A stretch of DNA of 64,000 nucleotides, taken from assembly GCF_014126615.1 (NCBI RefSeq), contig NZ_CP059896.1, forward strand, positions 2,924,501-2,988,500, in the 5' to 3' direction. The notes beneath the pieces are model-generated. The model was not told the origin of the DNA and did not search any database. It worked only from the letters and a program-made list of their open reading frames with translations. The position numbers and the translations under genes are program-made. Source of the stretch: Ciceribacter thiooxidans (lineage in GTDB: Bacteria; Pseudomonadota; Alphaproteobacteria; Rhizobiales; Rhizobiaceae). This document shows positions 54,961 through 63,394 of this stretch, one piece after another. The first letter of the stretch is position 1, and every line of letters starts with the position of its first letter.

Positions 54961-57495
54961 CTAGGCCATCGCCTCGGCAATCAATTCGTCCGCGGCTTCC
55001 GCCAAAACGTGTTCCTGAGCCTCGCCCGCCACCGGTTCGCGGCCGATCTCCAGCATCACGGGCACGGCGAGCGGCGAAATGTGGTCGAGCCGGCGATGGG
55101 TGATGTGGCCCTTGATTCTCTTTAGCATATCGCCGAGCCGGGCAATATCCAAAAGCCCGGCCGCGGCATCCTGCCTCGTCGCCTGCAGCAGGATGTGGTC
55201 CGGCTCGTGGGTGCACAGCACGTCGTAGATCAGATCGGCCGAAACCGTCACCTGCCGGCCGGTCTTCTCCTTGCCCGGATGCCGCTTCTCGATCAACCCC
55301 GCGATCACGGCGCAGGTGCGGAAGGTGCGCTTCAGCATCCAGGATTCGGCAAGCCAGGCCTCCAGGTCGTCGCCAAGCATGTCTTCATCGAAGAGTTCGC
55401 CGAGCGCCAGTCTCCCCGACTGCACCATCGCCCCGATATCCTCAAGTCCCCAGACGGCGAGCGAATAATCAGTAGCGACGAAGCCGAGCGGCTTTGCCCC
55501 CATCCGCTCAAGCCGCCGGGTGAGCAGCATGCCGAGCGTCTGATGCGCAAGCCGTCCCTCAAAAGGATAGGCAACCATGTAGAAGCGGCTGGCCCGCGGA
55601 AAGGTCTCGATCAGCAGCTCGCCACGCTTCGGCAGCACCGATTTCTCGCGCTGGATCTCCAGCCAGTCGCGAACCTGGTCCGGCAGCGCCCGCCAGCGCG
55701 CCGGATCGTCGAGCATGGCGCGGACCTGGTCGGCGAGATAGGTGGAAAGCGGGAACTTGCCACCGGCATAGGCGGGGATCTTCGGGTCCTGCGAAAAGGC
55801 GTTGGAGACGAGACACTCGTTCTCGCGGATGCCCTCGAAACGGACGGTCTTGCCGGAGAAGAGGAAGGTATCGCCCGGAGAAAGACTTTCGAGGAAATAT
55901 TCCTCGACCTGCCCGAGCGCCGTGCCGCCCCGCATCGGCCCGCCACGGCCGAGAGAGCCGAGATGATTGCGTTTCACCAGACGCACGTTCAGCATCGGCA
56001 TCTCGACGATCGTTCCGAGATTGAGCCGGTATTGCTGCGCCACCAGCGGGTTGGAGACGCGCCAACGCCCCTCCTTGTTGCGCCTGATCCGGGCGTAACG
56101 CTCGTAGGTGCGCAACGCATAGCCGCCGGTCGCAACGAAATCGATGATCCTGTCAAAGGTCTCGCGTGTCAGGTGGGCATAGGGCGAGGCGGACGTGACT
56201 TCAGCATAGAGCGCATCGGCGTCGAAAGGTTCGGCGCAGGCCATGCCGAGAACGTGCTGGGCGAGCACGTCGAGCGAGCCCGCTCCGACCGGCGGCGTAT
56301 CCTGCGCTCCAAGGTAATTGGCATCGAGAGCCGCCTGGCATTCCATGACCTCGAAACGGTTGGCGGGCACCAGGATCGCACGGCTCGGCTCGTCCATCCG
56401 GTGGTTGGCGCGGCCGATGCGCTGGGCGAGCCGCGAGGCCCCCTTCGGAGCGCCGACATGGACGACGAGGTCGACGTCGCCCCAGTCGATACCGAGGTCG
56501 AGCGTCGATGTGGCGACGACCGCGCGCAGCCGGTTTTCCGCCATTGCCGCCTCGACCTTGCGGCGCTGCCCGACGTCGAGGGAGCCATGATGGAGCGCGA
56601 TCGGCAGGTTGTCGTCGTTGACCGTCCAGAGCTCCTGGAAGAGAAGCTCGGCCTGCGAGCGTGTGTTGACGAAGACCAGCGTCGTCCGGAAGCGTTTCAA
56701 TATCGCGTAGAGATCGGGAATGGCATAGCGGGCGGAATGACCGGACCACGGGATCCGATCCTCCGTATGCAGGATCGAAATGTCGGGCTTGGCACCACCC
56801 TCCACGGTGACCAGACCTGCTTCGCACGTTCTTCCCGGTGTCTGCGCCACCAGCCAGCGCATGAGATCGGGCGGATCGGCAACCGTCGCCGAGAGCCCGA
56901 TGGTCTGCAGGCGCGGCGCCAGACGTCTCAGTCTCGCAAGCCCGAGCGAAAGCAGATGGCCACGCTTCGACGTGACCAGCGAGTGCAGCTCGTCGAAGAT
57001 GACATAGCGGAGATCCTTGAAGAAGCGCGCGGCTTCGCCGTTGGCAATCAGCAGCGCGACCTGTTCTGGCGTCGTGAGCAGGATGTCGGGCGGATTGAGT
57101 TTCTGACGCTGCCGTTTCGATTGCGGCGTGTCGCCGGTACGGTTCTCGACCGTGATCGGCAGGCCCATCTCGGCAACAGGCTTCATCAGGTTGCGCTCGA
57201 TGTCGACCGCCAGGGCTTTCAAAGGCGAGACATAGAGCGTGTGGATGCCGGTGAAGGCGGTGCCCGGCTTGCGCCCGCCTCTTCGCGCAAGATCGGTGAG
57301 CGAAGGCAGAAAGCCAGCCAGTGTCTTGCCGGCGCCGGTCGGGGCGATCAGCAGCGTGCTCTCGCCCCGTTCTGCACGCGACAGCAGTTCCAGCTGATGG
57401 GCGCGCGGCTGCCAGCCCTTGTCCGCGAACCAGCGGTGAAAGGCATCAGGAAGGGAGACGGAGGAACCCGTCACGGTGGAATCGGTCGCGCTCAC
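54961..57495 (-). CDS. Ligase-associated DEXH-box DNA helicase (Lhr-like)
   Basis: About 844-residue superfamily 2 helicase. Motif I LLIAPTGAGKTLAGF, motif II VIFDELHSL (DELH), motif III GLSATVADP, motif IV-VI VVATSTLDLGIDWGDVD and QRIGRANHR. An Lhr-core C-terminal region follows (winged helix and DUF4011-like part). It probably acts in a single-strand repair or damage-response pathway with PdeM. The start is uncertain: the GTG at 57495 gives VSATDSTV..., while the frame is open to 57552. Confidence 0.92.
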   Translation of the reverse strand: MSATDSTVTGSSVSLPDAFHRWFADKGWQPRAHQLELLSRAERGESTLLIAPTGAGKTLAGFLPSLTDLARRGGRKPGTAFTGIHTLYVSPLKALAVDIERNLMKPVAEMGLPITVENRTGDTPQSKRQRQKLNPPDILLTTPEQVALLIANGEAARFFKDLRYVIFDELHSLVTSKRGHLLSLGLARLRRLAPRLQTIGLSATVADPPDLMRWLVAQTPGRTCEAGLVTVEGGAKPDISILHTEDRIPWSGHSARYAIPDLYAILKRFRTTLVFVNTRSQAELLFQELWTVNDDNLPIALHHGSLDVGQRRKVEAAMAENRLRAVVATSTLDLGIDWGDVDLVVHVGAPKGASRLAQRIGRANHRMDEPSRAILVPANRFEVMECQAALDANYLGAQDTPPVGAGSLDVLAQHVLGMACAEPFDADALYAEVTSASPYAHLTRETFDRIIDFVATGGYALRTYERYARIRRNKEGRWRVSNPLVAQQYRLNLGTIVEMPMLNVRLVKRNHLGSLGRGGPMRGGTALGQVEEYFLESLSPGDTFLFSGKTVRFEGIRENECLVSNAFSQDPKIPAYAGGKFPLSTYLADQVRAMLDDPARWRALPDQVRDWLEIQREKSVLPKRGELLIETFPRASRFYMVAYPFEGRLAHQTLGMLLTRRLERMGAKPLGFVATDYSLAVWGLEDIGAMVQSGRLALGELFDEDMLGDDLEAWLAESWMLKRTFRTCAVIAGLIEKRHPGKEKTGRQVTVSADLIYDVLCTHEPDHILLQATRQDAAAGLLDIARLGDMLKRIKGHITHRRLDHISPLAVPVMLEIGREPVAGEAQEHVLAEAADELIAEAMA

Positions 57496-57617
57496 GGTGA
57501 GAAGGTAGTGAAGCCGGATCGGAATTGGAAAAGAAAATCGAGACCGTCGCACCAGCCAGCGAATTGACAGCTGCAGAGAATCATGGATATCTTTTGTCCG
57601 CGATAGGATTTTACGAG

Positions 57618-58121
57618 ATGAAACTCAGCGAAGGCATAGAACAGGCGATCCATTGCGTGACGATGCTGGCGGGGCTCGACGAGGGTCAGGTGCTCTCGGC
57701 TGCCGCCCTTGCCGAGTACCACGGCGTTTCGGCCAGTTACCTCCTGAAGCATCTTCAGGCGCTTTCGGGTGCCGGAATTCTTGCCACGATGCCGGGGCCC
57801 AAGGGCGGCTACCGGCTGGCACTCGCGCCGAAGGACGTCTCGTTGCTCGACATCACTCTGGCGATCGAGGGGCCTGCACCGGCATTCCGCTGCGCCGAAA
57901 TCCGCCAGCGTGGCCCGAAGCCGCTTCCCGGCCGCTATTTCCAGGCGCCCTGCGGGATCGCGAGCGCAATGCACGCCGCCGAGCGCGTCTACCGCAGCGA
58001 ACTCGCCAAGACGAGTATCGCCGACATTGTGGCCGGCGTTCACGCCGTGGACGATGACGGCGCAATTGCCGGCCGGGGCACCGATTTCATCGCCTGCCAC
58101 GCACGACAGACCGGTCGTTGA
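57618..58121 (+). CDS. Rrf2-family transcriptional regulator
   Basis: 167-residue regulator. Winged helix LSAAALAEYHGVSASYLLKHL, wing GPKGGYRLAL. Fe-S-type Rrf2 proteins (IscR, NsrR) use three clustered Cys; here only two lie in that region (FRCAEI and APCGIA) with a third near the C-terminus (FIACHA). It is therefore probably redox- or ligand-sensing in another way. AGGA lies upstream of the ATG. It is divergent from the helicase gene and 44 nt upstream of the AhpD-like gene, its likely target. Confidence 0.88.
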   Translation: MKLSEGIEQAIHCVTMLAGLDEGQVLSAAALAEYHGVSASYLLKHLQALSGAGILATMPGPKGGYRLALAPKDVSLLDITLAIEGPAPAFRCAEIRQRGPKPLPGRYFQAPCGIASAMHAAERVYRSELAKTSIADIVAGVHAVDDDGAIAGRGTDFIACHARQTGR

Positions 58122-58165
58122 ACGACCAATACCCAGAACTTTCCACGCAACCAAGGAGAAGCGTA

Positions 58166-58627
58166 ATGCAGCCACGTTTCGATTTTGCCAAGGTCTCGCC
58201 GGATTCCTACAAGGCGGTCCTGGGCCTCGAACAATACATCCGCAACTGTGGCCTGGAGCCCCGACACATCCACCTCTTGAAGCTCCGCGCGTCGCAGATC
58301 AACGGCTGCGCCTACTGCGTCGACATGCATGTCAAGGAGGCGCGACACGACGGCCTCAGCGAACAATGGATCAATCTCGTCTGTGCCTGGCGGGAATCGC
58401 CGCTCTATGACGCCCGTGAGCGGGCGCTGCTGGAATGGACGGAGGCCGTGACCAACGTGGCGCAGTCAGGGGTGCCCAACACCTCCTACGAGGAAATCCG
58501 CAAGCACTTCTCCGATGAGGAGATCGTCAAGCTCACGACGGCGATCGGCACGATCAACGTCTGGAACCGGCTCTGTGTCAGCTTCCGGTCACAGCACCCT
58601 ATCGACGAACCCGCGCAAGCCGCCTGA
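58166..58627 (+). CDS. Carboxymuconolactone-decarboxylase/AhpD-like protein
   Basis: 153-residue all-helical protein with the CxxC redox motif NGCAYCVDMHVKEAR and downstream His, as in AhpD-like alkylhydroperoxidases. Length and the LKLRASQ...WRESPLYDARERALLEWTEAVT pattern fit the family. It is likely a peroxidase-like enzyme under Rrf2 control. AAGGAGAAGCG precedes the ATG. Confidence 0.93.
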   Translation: MQPRFDFAKVSPDSYKAVLGLEQYIRNCGLEPRHIHLLKLRASQINGCAYCVDMHVKEARHDGLSEQWINLVCAWRESPLYDARERALLEWTEAVTNVAQSGVPNTSYEEIRKHFSDEEIVKLTTAIGTINVWNRLCVSFRSQHPIDEPAQAA

Positions 58628-58655
58628 CTTGGGCCACGTCAGAAGCCGTCGTCGC

Positions 58656-59300
58656 TCACATCGCGATGTAGCGATCCTTGCGGTGATTGATCGCAAGCGT
58701 CAGGTTGAGCACGACGGCGCCGACGACCGAGCAGAAGATGATGTAGTAGCTGGCGAGGAAGAAGGAGAACACCAGCACCATGCCGTCGAAGGCGAGCTGT
58801 ACCAGCCCGGCCCGCCATCCGAAGCGGTCCTGCAGGTAGAGAGCAAGGATTCCGAAGCCGCCGAGGCTTGCCCGGTGACGGAAGAGGGCAAGCAGGCCTG
58901 CACCGATGAGAAGGCCACCGAAGGGGGCGGCCACCAGCGGATCGAGGTTCGCGAAGCCGATGTAGCGCGGTACGGTCTCGGAGAGCACCGAGGTCAGCGC
59001 CACCGCCGCGAAGGTCTTCAGCGTGAAGGCCGGTCCGAAGCGCTTCAGCGCCAGATAGTAGAAGGGCAGGTTGACGGCAAAGAAGACGGCACCGAAGCTG
59101 AAACCCGTCGCATAATGGAGGAGGAAGGCGACGCCCGCCGTGCCGCCCGTCAGCAACCCCGCCCCGGAGAGCAACATCACGCCGAGCGTCACGAGCATGC
59201 CACCTGCCGCAAGCCCTTGTGCATCTTCAATGATGGAGTGGTGCTCGGCGGACGATGCCATCATCTCCCGCAGCTTCGGCCTCACGTCGCTCATCGCCAT
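58656..59300 (-). CDS. YitT family membrane protein (copy 1)
   Basis: 214-residue inner-membrane protein with about five or six helices. LLTGGTAGVAFLLHYATG and ALFRHRASLGGFGILALYLQ are the conserved YitT segments. Function unknown. GAGAGGACATC precedes the start (a second in-frame ATG lies two codons on). It is a close paralogue of the next gene on the same strand, 93 bp away. Confidence 0.87.
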   Translation of the reverse strand: MAMSDVRPKLREMMASSAEHHSIIEDAQGLAAGGMLVTLGVMLLSGAGLLTGGTAGVAFLLHYATGFSFGAVFFAVNLPFYYLALKRFGPAFTLKTFAAVALTSVLSETVPRYIGFANLDPLVAAPFGGLLIGAGLLALFRHRASLGGFGILALYLQDRFGWRAGLVQLAFDGMVLVFSFFLASYYIIFCSVVGAVVLNLTLAINHRKDRYIAM

Positions 59301-59393
59301 GCTTGATGTCCTCTCACCCGTACCAGACCCCGTCTGTTGTCTACGCGGTAAAGCGATTTCGTGCCAAGCTCAAGCGACTTCCGCTCTCAGCAA

Positions 59394-60014
59394 TCACCGC
59401 AGAACGACGTAGCGATCGGAGCGGTGGTTGACGGCGACGAACAGATTGAGCACCACCGCACCAACGACCGAGAAGATCACGATTGCCGGGCTCACCACGC
59501 CAAAGGCAAAGATCATCACGGTGAGATCGAAGGCGAGTTGTACCAGCCCGGCGCGGACGCCGAAGCGTTCCTGCAGGTAGACGGCGAGAATGCCAATGCC
59601 ACCGAGGCTCGCACGGTGGCGATAGAGCGCCAGAACGCCGTAACCGAGGAGAAGACCGCCGAGGATGGCACCCCAGATAGGATCGATGGCGCTGATGTCG
59701 ATCAGCCGGCCCTCGAACTCGACAATCAGCGAGGTCAGTGCGATCGCGGCGAAGGTCTTCAGCGTGAAATCGATCCCAACGCGACGAAACGACAGGATGT
59801 AGAACGGCAGGTTGAGCAGAAAGAAGATCAGCCCGAAGCTGACGCCACTTGCGTAATGGAGCAGAAAGGCGACGCCGGCCATGCCGCCGGTGAGAAGTCC
59901 CACCTTGGCGAGAAGATAGAGACCGAGCGCCGACACCATGCTTCCGGTGACGATGCCTTGCACGTCCTCGGCGATCGTGTGCCGGGTCGGGCTGGTATTC
60001 AAAATGCCCCACAT
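59394..60014 (-). CDS. YitT family membrane protein (copy 2)
   Basis: About 206 residues, same topology as copy 1, with nearly identical core blocks (GLLTGGMAGVAFLLHYASG, LYRHRASLGGIGILAVYLQE, GLVQLAFD, VVGAVVLNLFVAVNHR). The start is uncertain: the ATG at 60014 with AGGTGAG is preferred; 60068 and 60095 are also in frame. The tandem arrangement shows gene duplication followed by divergence. Confidence 0.85.
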   Translation of the reverse strand: MWGILNTSPTRHTIAEDVQGIVTGSMVSALGLYLLAKVGLLTGGMAGVAFLLHYASGVSFGLIFFLLNLPFYILSFRRVGIDFTLKTFAAIALTSLIVEFEGRLIDISAIDPIWGAILGGLLLGYGVLALYRHRASLGGIGILAVYLQERFGVRAGLVQLAFDLTVMIFAFGVVSPAIVIFSVVGAVVLNLFVAVNHRSDRYVVLR

Positions 60015-60148
60015 GCTGCTCACCTGTGCCACGGCCACAACCTCCGGAATGTCTGACAACCCGTACATTGTGCACTGCATCATTTCGGCTCGCAAGCGCG
60101 ATACGTCAGCAATACTGACCTACCTGCAAGTTCGCAATTTTCGTTCCT

Positions 60149-61090
60149 TCAGGCGCGCCGTTCGGCAAGAAACAAGATGCCCCGCACCGGCCTTCCGGAA
60201 TCTGTGCGGATAACGGAGCGTGTGACCCGCCTTGTCGCGAAACCGGCATCGGCCAGCGCCTCGCGGACATAAGGCTCCGAATGGCGGTAGCGCAGCGAGG
60301 GTGCGAGTTCGAGCCCCTGCCCCACTTCCGCTTCCTCCACCGAAAGAGCGAAGAGGCCGCCCGGTGCAGCAAGGGCCGCCGCCAGCGAAAATGCATTGTC
60401 CAGCGCGCCGAGATAGATCAGCACGTCCGCAGCCGCGACAAGATCGGCGCGTCCACCGGGCACTCCCTCGGTGAAGAGGCCTGACCGCTCCGCCGGCAAC
60501 GACAAATCGGCTTCCCCAAGATGGTCGTAGATCTGCTTTGCGGACGCCTTGGCGAGCATGTTGGCCGAGAGGTCGAAGCCTTCGAGCCTGTCCGCACGAT
60601 CATGGATCTCCATGCCGAAGAGACCGGTGCCACAGCCGAGATCGATTGCGAGACGGAAGCGGCGCTCGCCGGCGACCTCGTCGATGAGAGCGGTCAGCTT
60701 GCCCGGCACGCTGTAGCCCAGCTTCTCGACAAGCGACGTCTCGAAACGGTCGGCGTAGTCGTCGAAGAGGGCCTCGACGTAACGACTCGACGGCTGCTCC
60801 GGCATCGGCTCTGCGCCGAGCACGGCGAGCTTCAGCCGAGCGGCGAACACGTCCTGCGGGTCGAGGGCGACGACGCGCCGCAAGGCTCCGGTCGTTGCCT
60901 CAATCTTGCCCGCCTTTTCGCTGTATTCGGCGAGCCGGAGCCAGCCGGCCGGCCAATCGGGTGCAAGCTCCAGCGCCTGTTCCATGAGTTCGGCAGCCGC
61001 CACAGGATCGCCGCCCTCGCTCAGCATCTTCGCGTAATCTGCGCGTCGATCGGCGGTGAGGTTTCCGGACGAGAACTGGATGTGTTGCAT
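60149..61090 (-). CDS. TPR-containing class I SAM-dependent methyltransferase
   Basis: 313 residues. The N-terminal helical part (residues 15-90) has TPR-like repeats (AAAELMEQALELAPDWPAGW, GALRRVVALDPQDV). The Rossmann methyltransferase begins near 145 with motif I AIDLGCGTGLFG, then GFDLSANML and an acidic VAAADVLIYLG. The TPR part probably binds the substrate protein. Target unknown. The ATG at 61090 follows CAGGAAA; the longer frame is unsupported. Confidence 0.87.
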   Translation of the reverse strand: MQHIQFSSGNLTADRRADYAKMLSEGGDPVAAAELMEQALELAPDWPAGWLRLAEYSEKAGKIEATTGALRRVVALDPQDVFAARLKLAVLGAEPMPEQPSSRYVEALFDDYADRFETSLVEKLGYSVPGKLTALIDEVAGERRFRLAIDLGCGTGLFGMEIHDRADRLEGFDLSANMLAKASAKQIYDHLGEADLSLPAERSGLFTEGVPGGRADLVAAADVLIYLGALDNAFSLAAALAAPGGLFALSVEEAEVGQGLELAPSLRYRHSEPYVREALADAGFATRRVTRSVIRTDSGRPVRGILFLAERRA

Positions 61091-61237
61091 GGCGGATTTC
61101 CTGGGAAGGCGCGCGGTCTTGACCGAAAGCGTGAAAAAACACAAGAGCTATTTGCGTGGCATCCGCGAGAGCGGGCGGGCGAGGCGCTTGCAGCCCGTCT
61201 ATGGCCTGCTTATGTGATGGAAAACAGGAGACCAGAC

Positions 61238-61504
61238 ATGTCGGATGGGGTGAACAGATTTCTCGGGGATACGCCGGGCCGTACCGTTGTCAAGCTTCTG
61301 GTCGTGTCGCTGATCGTCGGCTTCGTCATGACCGTGTTCGGCATCTACCCGATCGACATCCTGGAAGGTGTCCGGCATTTCATCCTCGAACTCTGGTACC
61401 GGGGCTTTGCCGCGCTCGGCCGCGTGGGCGATTACCTGCTTCTCGGGGCGACCATCGTCATTCCCGTCTTCATCGTCCTGAGACTCATGAGCTACCGACG
61501 CTGA
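61238..61504 (+). CDS. DUF6460 small membrane protein
   Basis: 88-residue protein with two hydrophobic helices (LVVSLIVGFVMTVFGIYPI and LLLGATIVIPVFIVLRL). MSDGVNRFLGDTPGRT is the conserved rhizobial start. The ATG at 61238 follows CAGGAGA. It may be co-transcribed with the CAP-domain gene, which starts 1 nt after its stop. Function unknown. Confidence 0.82.
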   Translation: MSDGVNRFLGDTPGRTVVKLLVVSLIVGFVMTVFGIYPIDILEGVRHFILELWYRGFAALGRVGDYLLLGATIVIPVFIVLRLMSYRR

Positions 61505-61505
61505 C

Positions 61506-62012
61506 ATGCCCGTGACCGTGTTTTCATACCTGCCGCGGCGCCGCTTCCTCATGCTGACAGGCATCGGTCTTGCGAGTGGCCTCACCGCCTGCAAGACGAC
61601 GGACATCTTGCCGTCGACGGACGACACGGCGCGCGCCGAGACGGAGGGCGCGCTGCCGCTCGTCAACACCCTTCGAAACAGCAAGGGCCTTCCCACCCTC
61701 GAATACAACAAAATCGCCGAGGTGGCCGCTCTCTCGCAAGCGCGGCGGATGGCGCGTGCCGGTGAAATGTCACACCTGATCGGGCGGGGCGACGACTTTC
61801 TTCTGAGAATGAAGTCGATGGGCGTGCCGCTGCCGGCCTCCGAAAACATCGCCGCAGGTCAGTCGCAGGTGGCGGACGCGGTCGAAGCCTGGATACGATC
61901 CGAAAAACACCTGCACAACATGCTCGGCGCCTATCGCGGTCTCGGCGTTGCCGTGGCGCACAATTCCTCTTCCGCGAACCGCCCTTATTGGGCCATGGTG
62001 CTCGCAAGCTAG
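61506..62012 (+). CDS. CAP (SCP/PR1) domain lipoprotein
   Basis: 168 residues. The N-terminus PRRRFLMLTGIGLASGLTAC carries both a twin-arginine RRxFL motif and a lipobox (LTAC), so it is probably a Tat-exported lipoprotein. The CAP domain follows: NTLRNSKGLPTLEYN, the histidine in MSHLIGRG, and ENIAAG. Role of bacterial CAP domains is unclear; some are proteases or sterol-binding. It starts 1 nt after the DUF6460 stop. Confidence 0.88.
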   Translation: MPVTVFSYLPRRRFLMLTGIGLASGLTACKTTDILPSTDDTARAETEGALPLVNTLRNSKGLPTLEYNKIAEVAALSQARRMARAGEMSHLIGRGDDFLLRMKSMGVPLPASENIAAGQSQVADAVEAWIRSEKHLHNMLGAYRGLGVAVAHNSSSANRPYWAMVLAS

Positions 62013-62050
62013 GCGATTCCCTCCCTGGCAATCCGGCTGGAGACGGGCGC

Positions 62051-63394
62051 GTGGACATAGGGACCAGAGCAAGAGACAGCTTCGACGTCACCCACAGGAT
62101 GGTGCTTTCGATCGCCGTGCCGATGACGCTCGGCTTTCTGACGACGCCGTTGCTCGGTCTCACCGACACCGCGGTGGTGGGGCGGACGGGCGATGCGGCG
62201 GCACTTGCCGGTCTTGCGATCGGTGCGGTCCTCTTTGACCTGATCTTCTCGAGCGTCAGCTTCCTGCGCGCCTCGACGACTGCCCTTGTGGCGCAGGCTC
62301 TCGGCCGCGGCGACAGACACGAGCAGCAGGCCGTCTTCTGGCGGGCACTCGTGCTTTCGATCGGACTCGGCCTCATCATTCTCGCCGCCTCGCCATGGCT
62401 GCTCTCCGTCGGCCTGCGGATGATGGGCCCGGAGGGCACGACCGCCGCCGCAACGGCAACCTATTTCTCGATCCGGATCCTTGCCGGACCGCTGACGCTC
62501 ACCAATTTCACCATCCTCGGCTTCGTCCTGGGACTCGGCCGCGGCACGACCGGACTTCTGCTGCAGACGATCCTCAACGGCACCAATATCGTCCTCTCGA
62601 TCTATCTCGGTCTCGTTCTCGGCTGGGGTGTGGCTGGCGTTGCCTGGGGCACGCTGATCGGCGAAGGGATGGCCGCCGCCGTCGGGCTTGCGCTCATCAT
62701 TCCGCGGTTTGACCGGAAGGACGGACCGACGGTCGCCGAGATATTCGATCGCGCCAAGCTGTCGGCGCTCTTTGCGATCAACCGCGACCTGATGATCCGG
62801 ACCTTCACGCTGCTTGCCGCCTTTACGCTTCTGACACGCATCGGCACCGGCTTCGGCGCCGTCGTTTTGGCGGCAAACGCCGTGCTGATGAACTTCTTCA
62901 TGATCGCGAGTTTCTATCTCGACGGCATGGCGAACGCCGCCGAGCAGATCGTCGGACGAGCGATCGGCGCCCGTTTCCGCGAAGGATTCGACCGTGCGAT
63001 CAGGCTCACCGCCCTCTGGTCGTTGGGGCTCGCGCTGGTGTCCTGTCTGTTCTTCCTGATCTTCGGCAATGCCATCATCGACTTCATGACGACGGCTGCC
63101 GACGTCCGTGTTATCGCCGCGAACTATCTGCCCTGGGCGGCTGTCACTGCGCTCACCGGTGCGCTGGCGTTCCAGATGGACGGCGTCTACATCGGCGCGA
63201 CATGGTCCCGGGAGATGCGCAACATGATGCTGCTCGCCTTTGCGGGTTATGGTCTGTCGTTAGCGCTATTCGTGCCGCTTTTCGGCAATCACGGCCTCTG
63301 GCTGTCGCTCAACCTGTTCCTGGCCTTGCGCGGTCTTCTGCTACTTCTCCGCCTGCCGGCGCGGGTGCATCAGAGCTTCACCGAAAGCCATTGA
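62051..63394 (+). CDS. MATE family efflux transporter
   Basis: 447-residue transporter with twelve hydrophobic segments in two halves; GLTDTAVVGRTGDAAALAGLAIG is the conserved first-helix region. DinF-like subfamily pattern. It probably exports cationic compounds using Na or H gradients. GTG start at 62051 with GGAG upstream. The last 25 nt overlap the end of pyrD on the opposite strand. Confidence 0.9.
   Translation: MDIGTRARDSFDVTHRMVLSIAVPMTLGFLTTPLLGLTDTAVVGRTGDAAALAGLAIGAVLFDLIFSSVSFLRASTTALVAQALGRGDRHEQQAVFWRALVLSIGLGLIILAASPWLLSVGLRMMGPEGTTAAATATYFSIRILAGPLTLTNFTILGFVLGLGRGTTGLLLQTILNGTNIVLSIYLGLVLGWGVAGVAWGTLIGEGMAAAVGLALIIPRFDRKDGPTVAEIFDRAKLSALFAINRDLMIRTFTLLAAFTLLTRIGTGFGAVVLAANAVLMNFFMIASFYLDGMANAAEQIVGRAIGARFREGFDRAIRLTALWSLGLALVSCLFFLIFGNAIIDFMTTAADVRVIAANYLPWAAVTALTGALAFQMDGVYIGATWSREMRNMMLLAFAGYGLSLALFVPLFGNHGLWLSLNLFLALRGLLLLLRLPARVHQSFTESH

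Noticed and set aside
55195..57567. 790-aa plus-strand frame opposite the helicase
   Set aside because: The minus strand has all helicase motifs; the plus frame has none.
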